Shown here in pieces: positions 1 to 8,152 of a stretch of DNA of 44,931 nucleotides (within the stretch, counting starts at the first letter, position 1; each line of letters opens with the position of its first letter). Where the stretch lies: positions 1-44,931 of the forward strand of contig URHS01000020.1 of assembly GCA_900547685.1 (NCBI GenBank), given 5' to 3'. The notes below the pieces were generated by a model. That model was not told the DNA's origin, searched no databases, and saw only the letters and a list, made by a program, of their open reading frames with translations. This DNA comes from an uncultured Blautia sp. (lineage in GTDB: Bacteria; Bacillota; Clostridia; Lachnospirales; Lachnospiraceae). Made by a program: the position numbers and the translations under genes.

Positions 1-56
1 TCCGTTAAGTCAAGTGGTTTGCAGAAAAATCTTAACTTTTTTTATTTAAGTTCCTC

Positions 57-85
57 TTGCTATTCCTATTGCACCATGTTATACT
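57..85 (+). promoter_or_regulatory. Sigma-A-type promoter of the XRE regulator gene
   Basis: A -35 box TTGCTA (57-62) and a -10 box TATACT (80-85) are separated by exactly 17 bases. They lie about 65 bases before the ATG at 151, leaving a leader that carries a repeat and a palindrome. Confidence 0.6.
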
Positions 86-102
86 AACTTCAACAGAAAT
101 GT

Positions 103-132
103 TTAAGTCAAGAATGGTTATATCACTATAAC
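103..132. promoter_or_regulatory. Candidate operator sites in the leader of the XRE gene
   Basis: The decamer TTAAGTCAAG occurs at 5-14 and again at 103-112. A perfect inverted repeat, GTTATA-tcac-TATAAC, follows at 117-132, just before the Shine-Dalgarno GGAGG (139-143). Repeats like these around the promoter of an HTH gene suggest autoregulation. The binding protein is inferred. Confidence 0.35.
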
Positions 133-150
133 TACAACGGAGGTTTTATT

Positions 151-711
151 ATGGCAATCGGCAAACGAATCCGCTTTTTCCGTAATCGGAAAGGCATGAC
201 GCAAAAGCAGTTAGGCGAAATCCTCGGTTTTCTCGGAAAGACCTCTGATGTCCGTATGGCGCAGTATGAATCAGAAGCCAGAACGCCGAAGCAAGACCTT
301 GTAAAAGAAATGGCAAATATCTTTGATGTAAGTACCCATGCCCTCACTGTGCCGGATATTGATACCTATATCGGGCTTATGCACACGCTTTTTGCTCTGG
401 AAGATATGTATGGACTTAAAATCGGAGAGATTGACGGGGAAATCTGCCTGCGCCTTGACAAATCCGACTATTCCACCTATTCCTCCATGTTCAAAATGTT
501 CCACGCATGGCAGGAACAATCTGCCAAGCTGGAACGGGGCGAGATTAGCAGAGAAGAATACGACCAGTGGCGATACAAGTATCCAGAACTTGACACCTCT
601 GGGCATTGGGTGAGTGTTCCCTCGCAGGCGGTCAGTAATATGCTTGTCAAAGAATTTCAGAAAATCGAGAAAGAAGAAAAGAAAGCATCTAAAAAGAAAA
701 AGCAGAAATAA
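151..711 (+). CDS. XRE-family helix-turn-helix regulator of a mobile element
   Basis: This 186-residue protein has an N-terminal Cro/C1-type helix-turn-helix at roughly residues 4-60 (core MTQKQLGEILG, then YESEARTPK), where it would bind DNA. The remainder is an uncharacterised alpha-rich domain ending in a very lysine-rich tail (EKEEKKASKKKKQK). GGAGG at 139-143 supports the ATG start. From memory, proteins of this shape are common cargo of integrative conjugative elements in Clostridia. Its place beside the 3' end of guaA and a pair of GTTGCCAA repeats fits that origin. Its codon choice looks somewhat more GC-rich than the neighbouring core genes. Its target genes are unknown and would lie left of the window. 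Confidence 0.75.
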   Translation: MAIGKRIRFFRNRKGMTQKQLGEILGFLGKTSDVRMAQYESEARTPKQDLVKEMANIFDVSTHALTVPDIDTYIGLMHTLFALEDMYGLKIGEIDGEICLRLDKSDYSTYSSMFKMFHAWQEQSAKLERGEISREEYDQWRYKYPELDTSGHWVSVPSQAVSNMLVKEFQKIEKEEKKASKKKKQK

Positions 712-718
712 GCATAAA

Positions 719-768
719 AAGACCTTGCCGATATTCAGTTTCCATATCTGAAAATCAGCAAGGTTTTT
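719..768 (+). terminator. Rho-independent terminator of the XRE gene
   Basis: The stem arms ACCTTGCcGATaTTCAG and CTGAAaATCaGCAAGGT flank a short loop and are followed by TTTTTCTGTT. It sits within 10 bases of the stop codon. Confidence 0.75.
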
Positions 769-812
769 CTGTTATTGAAGTATTCTGTTATTCAGTGAGT
801 GATACCCGAAAT

Positions 813-831
813 GTTGCCAAATCGTTGCCAA
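813..831. repeat. Paired GTTGCCAA direct repeats, candidate integrase arm sites
   Basis: GTTGCCAA occurs at 813-820 and 824-831, three bases apart and within 60 bases of the guaA stop codon. Short spaced direct repeats near the end of an island are typical of arm-type binding sites for tyrosine recombinases. The integrase itself is not in the window, so this is an inference from position and form. Confidence 0.4.
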
Positions 832-866
832 TGCTTAAACAAATTTGCTTGCAGCCCGCATAAATA

Positions 867-882
867 AAGGCTTTTTCAAGCC
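867..882 (-). terminator. Short rho-independent terminator after guaA
   Basis: On the minus strand GGCTT-gaaa-AAGCC is followed by TTTATTT, seven bases beyond the guaA stop. It lies exactly where the putative element joins guaA, so it may belong to either side. Confidence 0.5.
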
Positions 883-885
883 CAT

Positions 886-905
886 TTCATCACTCAAACT
901 CTATC
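886..905. other. Candidate att site at the 3' end of guaA
   Basis: The last codons and the stop of guaA (TGAGTGA on the minus strand) mark the junction between the core chromosome and the element-like segment to the left. The 3' end of guaA is an established integration target for genomic islands. An inverted heptamer, GAGTGAT at 797-803 against ATCACTC at 889-895, is also present. The second att copy would be outside the window. Confidence 0.4.
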
Positions 906-2182
906 GTAGCCACCGGCTTCGGAGTAATTTCATAGCATACTCTGCTAACACTTGGAACTTCCGCCGTAATTCTAGCGCAAATTTTTTCCAGAATATCATA
1001 ATCAATTCTTTCAATACTTGCAGTCATGGCATCAATGGTATTAACAGCACGAATTACCACCATATATCCCATGCTTCTTGCATTATCTCTTACACCAACA
1101 GCTTTAAAATCCGGTACTACAGTAAAATACTGCCATACTTTCTTATCAAGACCTGCTTCTGCAAATTCTTCTCTTAAAATTGCATCAGACTCTCTTAAAG
1201 CTTCCAATCTGTCTCTTGTAATTGCACCAAGACATCTTACACCAAGTCCCGGTCCTGGGAACGGCTGACGGTAAACCATATCATGAGGCAATCCCAGTTC
1301 AATACCGCAAGCGCGAACTTCATCTTTAAACAACTGTTTCAAAGGTTCTACCAATTCAAACTGTAAGTCTTCCGGCAGACCTCCTACATTATGATGAGAC
1401 TTCACACATTTAGCTGTTTTTGTACCACTTTCGATAATATCAGGATAAATAGTTCCCTGTCCTAAGAAATCAATGCCTTCCAATTTTCTGGCTTCTTCTT
1501 CAAATACACGGATAAACTCACCGCCAATAATTTTACGTTTTTCTTCTGGGTCAGCTACATTTTCCAGTTTTCCTAAAAATCTTTCTGTAGCATCTACATA
1601 AATCAGATTTGCGTGAAGCTCGTCTCTAAAGATTTTCACAACGCTTTCAGACTCATTTTTACGCATTAAGCCATGATTTACATGAACACATACAAGCTGC
1701 TGTCCAATGGCTTTGATTAACATAGCTGCTACAACAGAAGAATCTACACCGCCGGATAAAGCCAGTAAAACCTTCTTATCCCCTACCTGTTTACGGATAA
1801 GTTCTACCTGATCCTCGATAAAATTCTTCATATTCCAGTTTGCTTCTGCCTTACATTCTTCAAATACAAATTGTTTTAATTCTTCCTGATTTGGAAGCTC
1901 CTTAAACTGTTTTTCACATTTTGAAGCCGGATAATCAACAGAAATCATAGGGTATCCTAAAGTGTAAAGCTCTGGTCTTATTTCCACTTCTTTTCCATCT
2001 ACAACTCTGTTTTCTCCACCGTTTAAAATAATACCTTTTACATTATCCAGCGCCTGAAGTTCTTCCACAGTAATATCATGTGGATGAATTTCACTGTAAA
2101 CGCCCAGCTCTCTGATTTCTCTGGCAACCACTGTATTTTCAGTGCTGCCCAAATCCAGAATTACAATCATATCCTGTTTCAT
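890..2182 (-). CDS. guaA: GMP synthase with a degenerate glutaminase domain
   Basis: GMP synthase aminates XMP to GMP using ATP. The ATP-pyrophosphatase domain is intact: the P-loop SGGVDSS lies near residues 143-149, and the C-terminal dimerisation region ends RVCYEITPKPVATIEFE. The protein has only 430 residues where about 515 is usual. Residues 1-80 match the start of a class I glutamine amidotransferase domain (LDLGS, GVYSEIHPH, KGIILNGGE). The nucleophile motif G-x-C-x-G after the LG-x-P strand is replaced by SVDYP, and the following roughly 90 residues with the catalytic His and Glu are missing. The reading frame is uninterrupted. It should therefore use free ammonia or a separate glutaminase. 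The start is supported by AAAGGAGAG. It appears to be a single gene with its own promoter. Confidence 0.93.
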   Translation of the reverse strand: MKQDMIVILDLGSTENTVVAREIRELGVYSEIHPHDITVEELQALDNVKGIILNGGENRVVDGKEVEIRPELYTLGYPMISVDYPASKCEKQFKELPNQEELKQFVFEECKAEANWNMKNFIEDQVELIRKQVGDKKVLLALSGGVDSSVVAAMLIKAIGQQLVCVHVNHGLMRKNESESVVKIFRDELHANLIYVDATERFLGKLENVADPEEKRKIIGGEFIRVFEEEARKLEGIDFLGQGTIYPDIIESGTKTAKCVKSHHNVGGLPEDLQFELVEPLKQLFKDEVRACGIELGLPHDMVYRQPFPGPGLGVRCLGAITRDRLEALRESDAILREEFAEAGLDKKVWQYFTVVPDFKAVGVRDNARSMGYMVVIRAVNTIDAMTASIERIDYDILEKICARITAEVPSVSRVCYEITPKPVATIEFE

Positions 2183-2223
2183 GGTATTCTCTCCTTTTAC
2201 ATTTGAAATCTAAACGTACTTCT

Positions 2224-2229
2224 ATTATA
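2224..2229 (-). promoter_or_regulatory. -10 box of the guaA promoter
   Basis: The minus strand reads TATAAT here, about 42 bases upstream of the guaA ATG. No good -35 box is seen at 16-18 bases. A CTGAT...ATCAG inverted repeat lies in that space instead and could be an operator. Confidence 0.45.
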
Positions 2230-2314
2230 CCTCTTAACCTGATAAAAATCATCAGAAACTTACTACTCATCCATCAAATCGTAACAATTCAGCCATATTA
2301 GCTCGAATTGATAG

Positions 2315-2755
2315 TTACACCAAATTTTCTATCATCTTTTTCAAAACGCCAATACAGGTCTGATAATCCTCAGAAGGTATTCCCTCCCTTAGCTTAGTCT
2401 CGACACTGCGTATATTCTCCACAACTTCCTTTTGTATCGTCAATGATTTTTCTGTGGGAATGATTTCCTTCATTCTGGCATCTTCTTTAGAACATTCCCG
2501 GCAAATAAAACCATTTTTTTCCATAAGCTTTAATATTTCCGTTGCCGTTGATTTTCGAATATCAAATTCCTTCTCGATATCCTTTTGATATACCGGAGCT
2601 TCTAATGCTCTAAGCAGAATAAAATGAAGTACTCTGTTCTGCATATTGGTAAGTCCACATCTCTTCTCTGAAGAAAGAGTAATTTTCCTCTTTAACTGAT
2701 GAGAAAGTATATTAATCAATCTCCCTGCATCTTCCTGATGGCTTTTCATATTCAT
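2315..2755 (-). CDS. MarR-family transcriptional regulator
   Basis: This 146-residue protein carries a winged helix-turn-helix. LTNMQNRVLHFILL begins the HTH region, YQKDIEKEFDIRKSTATEILKLMEKNG is the typical MarR recognition region, and ICRECSKEDARMKEIIPTEKS forms the wing. Such proteins bind operators as dimers and respond to small ligands. The gene begins five bases after the stop of the aminopeptidase gene, so it is almost certainly cotranscribed with it. What it controls cannot be read from the sequence. Confidence 0.85.
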   Translation of the reverse strand: MNMKSHQEDAGRLINILSHQLKRKITLSSEKRCGLTNMQNRVLHFILLRALEAPVYQKDIEKEFDIRKSTATEILKLMEKNGFICRECSKEDARMKEIIPTEKSLTIQKEVVENIRSVETKLREGIPSEDYQTCIGVLKKMIENLV

Positions 2756-2760
2756 TCCCT

Positions 2761-4566
2761 TTACTTGATTTCAGCAGTTGCCTCTTTCAACCATTGACGT
2801 TCCTCTTCAGAAAGCATCGGTCCCACAATCTCATATACCTTCTGATGATATTCGTTCAGCCATACAAGTTCTGCCTTTGTAAGCATTTCCGGTAAAATTG
2901 CTTCTCTTTCATAAGGAACCCATGTCATGTTTTCAAATTCCATGAACTGTCCATATCCATTCTTTTCTGCTTTCTTACAAAGAAGAAGATTTTCTGTACG
3001 AATGCCATATTTTCCTTCTAAATACAGTCCCGGTTCATCTGATGTAAGCATACCTTCTTCCAGAGGTGTTGTATTTCCGCGTCTTCCATTAGCACGCATT
3101 CTCCAGTTAATATTCTGAGGGCCTTCATGAACATTCAGCAAATATCCCACACCATGTCCTGTTCCATGGTTAAAATCCATTGCTCTTTCCCAGAGAGGTC
3201 CTCTCGCCAATACGTCTAAATTAGCTCCGCTGCATCCATACTGGAATTTTGCCATAGCAAGGCGAATATGTCCCTGAAGCACCAGAGTAAAGTTTTCTTT
3301 CTGTTCCTGTGTCAGCTCTCCTGCCGCAATGGTTCTTGTGATATCTGTTGTTCCCTGCCAATACTGAGCGCCGGAATCAATCAGGAAAAATCCCTTTGGC
3401 TCTACCTTTGCATACTCTGTTTCGGTAGGTGCATAATGGCACATTGCTGCATTTGCTTCATAAGCACAGATTGTCTCAAAACTTAAATCCAGACAATCCG
3501 GATCTTCTTTTCTAAATTCCAAACTCTTTTCTGCTGCACTGTACTCAGTAATTTCCCCGCTATTTACATGATTTTTAAACCAGTAGATAAATCTGCACAT
3601 TGCCTTTGCATCTTTGATATGGGCAATTCGAATGTTTTCCATCTCTGTTTCATTTTTACAGCCCTTCATAATTGCTGCAGGATTGCTCTGGAAAATGACT
3701 TCTACATTTCCCGGAAGATTTTTATATAAAGTATAGTTGGTGCAGGCATCTTCCAGCATAATTTTGCTGTCATCTGCCAATTCTTTTACGTCCTCATAAA
3801 TTGCAAAGTAATCATGAAGCACCACACCTGCTTTTTCTAATTCCGCTCTTACCTGTGCAGATACCGCTTCTTCCTGTACATAAAAGTGAACCTGCTCCAT
3901 CGTTATCATTACATAAGACATCACTACCGGATTATAAACAATATCATTTCCACGAATATTCAAAAGCCACACAATATCGTCCATACTGCTGATAATATGT
4001 ACATTTGCCCCAGCTTCTTTCATGGCATCTCTTACATCCTGAATTTTATCTTCTCTGGATTTTCCCGCATATTTTACATCTAAAGTATATACAGGCTCTT
4101 TTGACATTTCCGGTCTGTCTGTCCAGATTGCTCCTGCCAAGTCATCCTCATATTCAAATCTGCCTTCTTTTTCCTGTACCAGAGTTTCAAAATCTTTGCC
4201 TTCTGCCACATGAATCGTTCTTCCGTCACATCCCAGACAGCCATTCATTGGTAAATTCTCTTTAATAAATTCTTCTACTGTAGGAACTCCTTCCTCTCCC
4301 ATTTTCATGAGAGTTACTCCTGTACCCTCCAGCTGTTTTGCCGCCTGAATAAAGTATCTTCCGTCTGTCCACAGGTAAGCATTATCTCTTGTCACAAGCA
4401 GTGTTCCTGCGGAACCGGAAAATCCGGATAACCACGCTCTTACCTTAAAATAAGTTCCTACATACTCTGACTGGTGAAAATCTGCTGTAGGCACCAAATA
4501 CATATCCATGTTTGCTGCCTGCATTTTTTCCTGCAATTTTGCAATTCGTTCCTGATTAACGTTCAT
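2761..4566 (-). CDS. pepP: Xaa-Pro aminopeptidase (M24B family)
   Basis: This 601-residue cytosolic metallopeptidase should remove N-terminal residues that precede proline. It has the three-domain layout of long-form aminopeptidase P: two creatinase-like N-terminal domains (about 1-310) and a C-terminal pita-bread domain. The dinuclear metal ligands are visible: LIDSGAQYWQGTTDITRT (two Asp), HGTGHGVGYLLNVHEGP (His), and the two Glu in TSDEPGLY and RTENLLL. It starts 18 bases after the tex stop, with a GGAAG ribosome site, and is followed five bases later by marR. A tex-pepP-marR operon is likely. Confidence 0.93.
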   Translation of the reverse strand: MNVNQERIAKLQEKMQAANMDMYLVPTADFHQSEYVGTYFKVRAWLSGFSGSAGTLLVTRDNAYLWTDGRYFIQAAKQLEGTGVTLMKMGEEGVPTVEEFIKENLPMNGCLGCDGRTIHVAEGKDFETLVQEKEGRFEYEDDLAGAIWTDRPEMSKEPVYTLDVKYAGKSREDKIQDVRDAMKEAGANVHIISSMDDIVWLLNIRGNDIVYNPVVMSYVMITMEQVHFYVQEEAVSAQVRAELEKAGVVLHDYFAIYEDVKELADDSKIMLEDACTNYTLYKNLPGNVEVIFQSNPAAIMKGCKNETEMENIRIAHIKDAKAMCRFIYWFKNHVNSGEITEYSAAEKSLEFRKEDPDCLDLSFETICAYEANAAMCHYAPTETEYAKVEPKGFFLIDSGAQYWQGTTDITRTIAAGELTQEQKENFTLVLQGHIRLAMAKFQYGCSGANLDVLARGPLWERAMDFNHGTGHGVGYLLNVHEGPQNINWRMRANGRRGNTTPLEEGMLTSDEPGLYLEGKYGIRTENLLLCKKAEKNGYGQFMEFENMTWVPYEREAILPEMLTKAELVWLNEYHQKVYEIVGPMLSEEERQWLKEATAEIK

Positions 4567-4584
4567 GTTAAGCGCTTCCTTTCT

Positions 4585-6729
4585 TTATTTAATCCCCTTC
4601 ATGGTCAGGGAAATTCTCTTTTTCTTCATATCAACACCCAGTACCATAACGTCTACTACATCACCTACGCTTACTGCTTCCAAAGGATGTTTAATGTAGC
4701 GTTCTGTCATCTGAGAAATATGCACAAGTCCGTCCTGATGTACACCAATATCCACAAAAGCACCGAAATCAATTACATTTCGAACGGTTCCTTTTAATAC
4801 CATTCCCTCTTTTAAATCCTTCATATCCAAAACGTCTGTACGAAGAATTGGTTTCGGCATTTCCTCACGGGGATCACGTCCCGGTTTCGTCAGCTCTTTG
4901 ACAATATCTCTTAATGTCATCTCACCGACACCCAGTCTTTCTGCCTGCTGTGCATAATCTTTAACAAAATACACCTGAGAACCGTTAAAAATATCTTCCG
5001 GTTTCATTCCCATACTTTCCAGAAATTTCTCTGCTGCCGGATAGCTTTCCGGATGGACACTGGTAGCATCCAGAGGATTTTTGCCCCCGCGGATACGCAG
5101 GAAACCTGCACACTGTTCAAAGGCTTTTGGCCCTAATTTTGCAACTTTTAAAAGCTCTTTTCTATCTTTAAACTCACCGTTTTCTTCTCTATATACAACG
5201 ATATTTTTCGCAATCGCTTTGCTGATACCGGAAACATATTCCAACAGAGAAACAGATGCTGTGTTCAAGTCTACACCTACTTTATTTACACAATCTTCTA
5301 CTACTCCTGAAAGAGCTTCACCCAGTTTTTTCTGGTTCATATCATGCTGATACTGCCCAACTCCAATGGATTTCGGATCGATTTTAACCAGCTCTGCCAA
5401 CGGATCTTGAAGTCTTCTAGCAATGGATGCTGCGCTTCGCTGTCCTACATCAAAATTTGGAAATTCCTCTGTTGCCAGCTTACTTGCTGAATAAACAGAA
5501 GCTCCTGCTTCGTTGGTAATAACATACTGAACTTTCTGTGGAATTTCTTTTAAAAGTTCTACGATTACCTGCTCAGATTCCCTGCTGGCAGTACCATTTC
5601 CCACAGAAAACAAAGTAATATTATATTTCTCAATCATTTCTTTTAAAGTTTCTTTTGCTGCTGCAATTTTCGCCGGTGTAGTAGGCGCAGTTGGATAAAT
5701 AACAGTAGTATCTAACACCTTACCTGTAGCATCTACCACTGCCAGCTTACATCCTGTACGAAAAGCAGGGTCCCATCCCAGTACAACCTGTCCTACAATT
5801 GGAGGCTGCATTAAAAGCTGTTCCAGATTCTTCTTGAAGACTTTAATTGCTCCGTCTTCTGCTTTTTCTGTCAAATCATTTCTGATTTCTCTTTCAATAG
5901 CCGGTGCAATTAAACGTCTATAACTATCTTCCACTGTTGCTTTCAAAACAGGTGTTGTGTTTTTATTATCTTTTTTAATTACCTGTTTTTCCAGATAACG
6001 GAGAATATCTTCTTCCGGTGCAGAAATTTTTACTGTCAGAATTTTTTCCTTTTCGCCTCGGTTAATAGCTAAAACTCTGTGTCCCGCTATCTTTGATACC
6101 GGTTCCTCATGGTCATAATACATCTCATAAACAGTTGTTTCTTCCGGCTTCTTTGCAACAGAAACAAGCATTCCCTGTTTCATTGTCATTTCACGGATAC
6201 GAATACGATAATCTGCTTCATCAGAAATACTTTCTGCTACAATATCCATAGCTCCGGCAATGGCTTCTTTTACATTCTTTACTTCTTTTTCTTCAGAAAC
6301 AAAAGCTTCCGCTTCTTCCTCAATACTTTTTTCTGTCATCTGAAGAAGCACAATATTAGCCAGACCTTCCAGACCTTTTTCCTTTGCAATCGTAGCTCTT
6401 GTTCTTCTCTTTGGTCTGTATGGACGATATAAATCTTCCACCACAACCAATGTCTGCGCTTCTAAAATCTGTTTCTTTAATTCTTCTGTTAATTTGCCCT
6501 GTTCTTCAATACTTGAAAGAACCTGTTTTTTCTTATCTTCCAGATTACGCAGATAAGTAAGACGTTCAAACAATGTACGAAGCTGTTCATCATTTAAAGC
6601 TCCTGTTGCTTCTTTACGGTAACGAGAAATAAACGGGATTGTATTTCCCTCATCTATTAAGGAAACAGCAGCTTCTACCTGCCATTTTTCTACATTTAAC
6701 TCCTGAGTTATAATCTGTATAATGTCCAT
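4585..6729 (-). CDS. tex: Tex-family S1 RNA-binding transcription accessory protein
   Basis: This 714-residue protein matches the Tex family in length and order of domains. It has an N-terminal helical region (ISRYRKEATGAL), a YqgF/RNase H-like domain (LGWDPAFRTGCKLAVVD, then SVGNGTASRE), helix-hairpin-helix segments (NTASVSLLEYVSGI, FLRIRGGKNPLDATSVHPE) and a C-terminal S1 domain (GMVLKGTVRNVIDFGAFVDIG, DGLVHISQM). Tex binds nucleic acid and is linked to transcription and stress tolerance. It is the first gene of a likely operon with pepP and marR and is divergent from the DUF4190-like gene at 6919. Confidence 0.94.
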   Translation of the reverse strand: MDIIQIITQELNVEKWQVEAAVSLIDEGNTIPFISRYRKEATGALNDEQLRTLFERLTYLRNLEDKKKQVLSSIEEQGKLTEELKKQILEAQTLVVVEDLYRPYRPKRRTRATIAKEKGLEGLANIVLLQMTEKSIEEEAEAFVSEEKEVKNVKEAIAGAMDIVAESISDEADYRIRIREMTMKQGMLVSVAKKPEETTVYEMYYDHEEPVSKIAGHRVLAINRGEKEKILTVKISAPEEDILRYLEKQVIKKDNKNTTPVLKATVEDSYRRLIAPAIEREIRNDLTEKAEDGAIKVFKKNLEQLLMQPPIVGQVVLGWDPAFRTGCKLAVVDATGKVLDTTVIYPTAPTTPAKIAAAKETLKEMIEKYNITLFSVGNGTASRESEQVIVELLKEIPQKVQYVITNEAGASVYSASKLATEEFPNFDVGQRSAASIARRLQDPLAELVKIDPKSIGVGQYQHDMNQKKLGEALSGVVEDCVNKVGVDLNTASVSLLEYVSGISKAIAKNIVVYREENGEFKDRKELLKVAKLGPKAFEQCAGFLRIRGGKNPLDATSVHPESYPAAEKFLESMGMKPEDIFNGSQVYFVKDYAQQAERLGVGEMTLRDIVKELTKPGRDPREEMPKPILRTDVLDMKDLKEGMVLKGTVRNVIDFGAFVDIGVHQDGLVHISQMTERYIKHPLEAVSVGDVVDVMVLGVDMKKKRISLTMKGIK

Positions 6730-6767
6730 ATAACTGTCCTTTCTCTTTTAACTATTATCACCTTACA

Positions 6768-6796
6768 ACCTTATCAATCTGTAAGGAATTTGTCAA
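6768..6796 (-). promoter_or_regulatory. Promoter of the tex operon
   Basis: On the minus strand TTGACA (6791-6796), a perfect -35 box, is followed after 17 bases by TAAGGT (6768-6773). It lies about 40 bases from the tex start. Confidence 0.5.
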
Positions 6797-6852
6797 GAAA
6801 TTGTTATTGTTCACTCTACTTACAGCAGTGTTCCAAAATTCGTGGTTTTTTA

Positions 6853-6881
6853 TTGCCTGAAAAAATAATACATGATAAAAT
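6853..6881 (+). promoter_or_regulatory. Promoter of the DUF4190-like gene
   Basis: TTGCCT (6853-6858) and TAAAAT (6876-6881) are 17 bases apart and 37 bases before the start at 6919. Confidence 0.6.
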
Positions 6882-6918
6882 AACTTTATTATTATTCAAA
6901 AGAAACGAGGTCTAGCCT

Positions 6919-7476
6919 ATGGAAAATCCATATAATAATGAACAGGCTTATCAGCCTGTTCCACCACAAGAACCAATCCCTCCCACTCCCTCTTTTTATC
7001 AGGGAAACAATGGATTTGCCACAGCATCTTTAGTTATGGGAATTCTCTCCCTTGTATTTTTTTGCTGTGCACCACCTTTACTTTTTATTGTATCAGGTCT
7101 TGGAATTCTTTTTTCCAGCCTGTCAAAAGGTCAACGTGCCCGCTCTAGTGCTGCAAAAACAGGTCTTGCGCTATCCGCCAGTACTTTAGCTATTATGAGT
7201 GCACTTTTAATCTTCCTCTGCTCTGCATTTCTTCTTTCACCGGAGGGAAACTCCTTTTTAAGAGATTATCTTCATATTCTCACAGATGAAAATGTCAGTG
7301 ATGAGGACATATACAATTTCTTAGATGAATATTTAAACGGTTTTGAAGGTGATACAGGTACGGACAGTTGGGACTATGAAAATTCTCCTGATTATTACGA
7401 GGATTTTGATGAATTTCAGCTTCCTCCGGAATTTTTCCAACAGCCTGAAACAGACAATATTGACAGCTTTATATAA
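6919..7476 (+). CDS. DUF4190-like two-helix membrane protein
   Basis: The protein has 185 residues. A proline- and glutamine-rich N-terminal tail (about 1-30) leads into two hydrophobic segments (about 35-65 and 75-108) separated by a basic loop, SKGQRARSSAAKTG. The pattern ATASLVMGILSLVFFCCAP...GLGILFSSLSKG resembles DUF4190 membrane proteins. The C-terminal 75 residues are strongly acidic and aromatic and probably extracytoplasmic. GAGG at 6907-6910 supports the start. No function is known. It stands alone between a promoter and a terminator. Confidence 0.7.
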   Translation: MENPYNNEQAYQPVPPQEPIPPTPSFYQGNNGFATASLVMGILSLVFFCCAPPLLFIVSGLGILFSSLSKGQRARSSAAKTGLALSASTLAIMSALLIFLCSAFLLSPEGNSFLRDYLHILTDENVSDEDIYNFLDEYLNGFEGDTGTDSWDYENSPDYYEDFDEFQLPPEFFQQPETDNIDSFI

Positions 7477-7499
7477 ACTTTCATTTTATGTATTTTCAT

Positions 7500-7545
7500 G
7501 GGGAATTTGCCTATTTATATCAGAGCAATTCCCCATATTATTTTT
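7500..7545. terminator. Terminator between convergent genes
   Basis: GGGGAATTTGC (7500-7510) pairs with GCAATTCCCC (7525-7534), followed by ATATTATTTTTATT on the plus strand. It terminates the gene ending at 7476. The hairpin overlaps the last codons of the opposite-strand DUF2752 gene. Confidence 0.65.
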
Positions 7546-7940
7546 ATTGCATTCTTTAAAATCCACTGTACAAGGATAATGATAACTGCTCCATATAAAT
7601 ACTTTTCTGTATAAGGCATACCAATGCGCAACCTGCCTTTTGATAAATACTGGATAGTGTGAGAAATCATATACCAGCTATACAAAACAGCTCCATATAA
7701 CACTACAGGATGATAGAAAAAAGAACTTATCACATCCCCTCTGAACAATGCTTTCACTGCTCTTGTTCCTCCGCATCCGGGACAATAATACCCTGTCCAT
7801 TTGTGAAAAAGACAAGGAGGTAAAGCAAAATCAACAGGAAAAAACCTTTTCATAACTAATAAAAAAATACTCGCCAATAGTAAAAGAATTCCTGCTTCAT
7901 AGATATTCTTTTCCAGTCTCAAATCTCTGCTTTTCTTCAT
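7515..7940 (-). CDS. DUF2752 membrane protein
   Basis: This 141-residue protein has the DUF2752 signature TGYYCPGCGGTRAVKAL, a CPxCGxTR motif, between hydrophobic helices (about 12-30, 75-95 and 110-135). The motif suggests metal or thiol chemistry at the membrane, but the family is uncharacterised. The frame is open for 41 more codons upstream. I place the start at the ATG at 7940 because a GGAG lies 14 bases ahead of it, and the upstream extension runs into a hairpin-rich repeat. A TATAAT on the minus strand at the repeat boundary (about 7984-7990) could be its -10 box. Confidence 0.75.
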   Translation of the reverse strand: MKKSRDLRLEKNIYEAGILLLLASIFLLVMKRFFPVDFALPPCLFHKWTGYYCPGCGGTRAVKALFRGDVISSFFYHPVVLYGAVLYSWYMISHTIQYLSKGRLRIGMPYTEKYLYGAVIIILVQWILKNAIKIIWGIALI

Positions 7941-7983
7941 AATTTTATTGTATTCTCCATCTACTATGTTATAATAAAAATAT

Positions 7984-8123
7984 ATTATACCACGTACGCA
8001 GACGAGAAAGCACCCGAAGGGTATTTGCTCGACAAGTCGTGGCTTGCCGGTATAATCCGACACCTTGTGGCGGCAAGCTGATTATATCAGCTTGGTTTGC
8101 ACATCGTGCAAACATTATACCAC
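7984..8123. repeat. Hairpin-rich intergenic repeat flanked by 10-bp direct repeats
   Basis: The direct repeat ATTATACCAC lies at 7984-7993 and 8114-8123. Between them is a chain of inverted repeats: CCACG/CGTGG (7990-7994, 8038-8042), CGAC-aa-GTCG (8030-8039), GCTTGCCG/CGGCAAGC (8042-8049, 8071-8078), GCTGAT-tat-ATCAGC (8077-8091) and GTTTGCAC-atc-GTGCAAAC (8095-8113). This looks like a small non-coding repeat element, with the direct repeats as a possible target duplication. It could instead be a structured RNA leader of the gene at 8153. Confidence 0.6.
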
Positions 8124-8152
8124 ATATTTTCCCTACGACAGGAGGTTATTTT

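Noticed and set aside
8039..8152. N-terminal extension of the DUF975-like protein
   Set aside because: It lies within the hairpin repeat, and the ATG at 8153 has a clear GGAGG.
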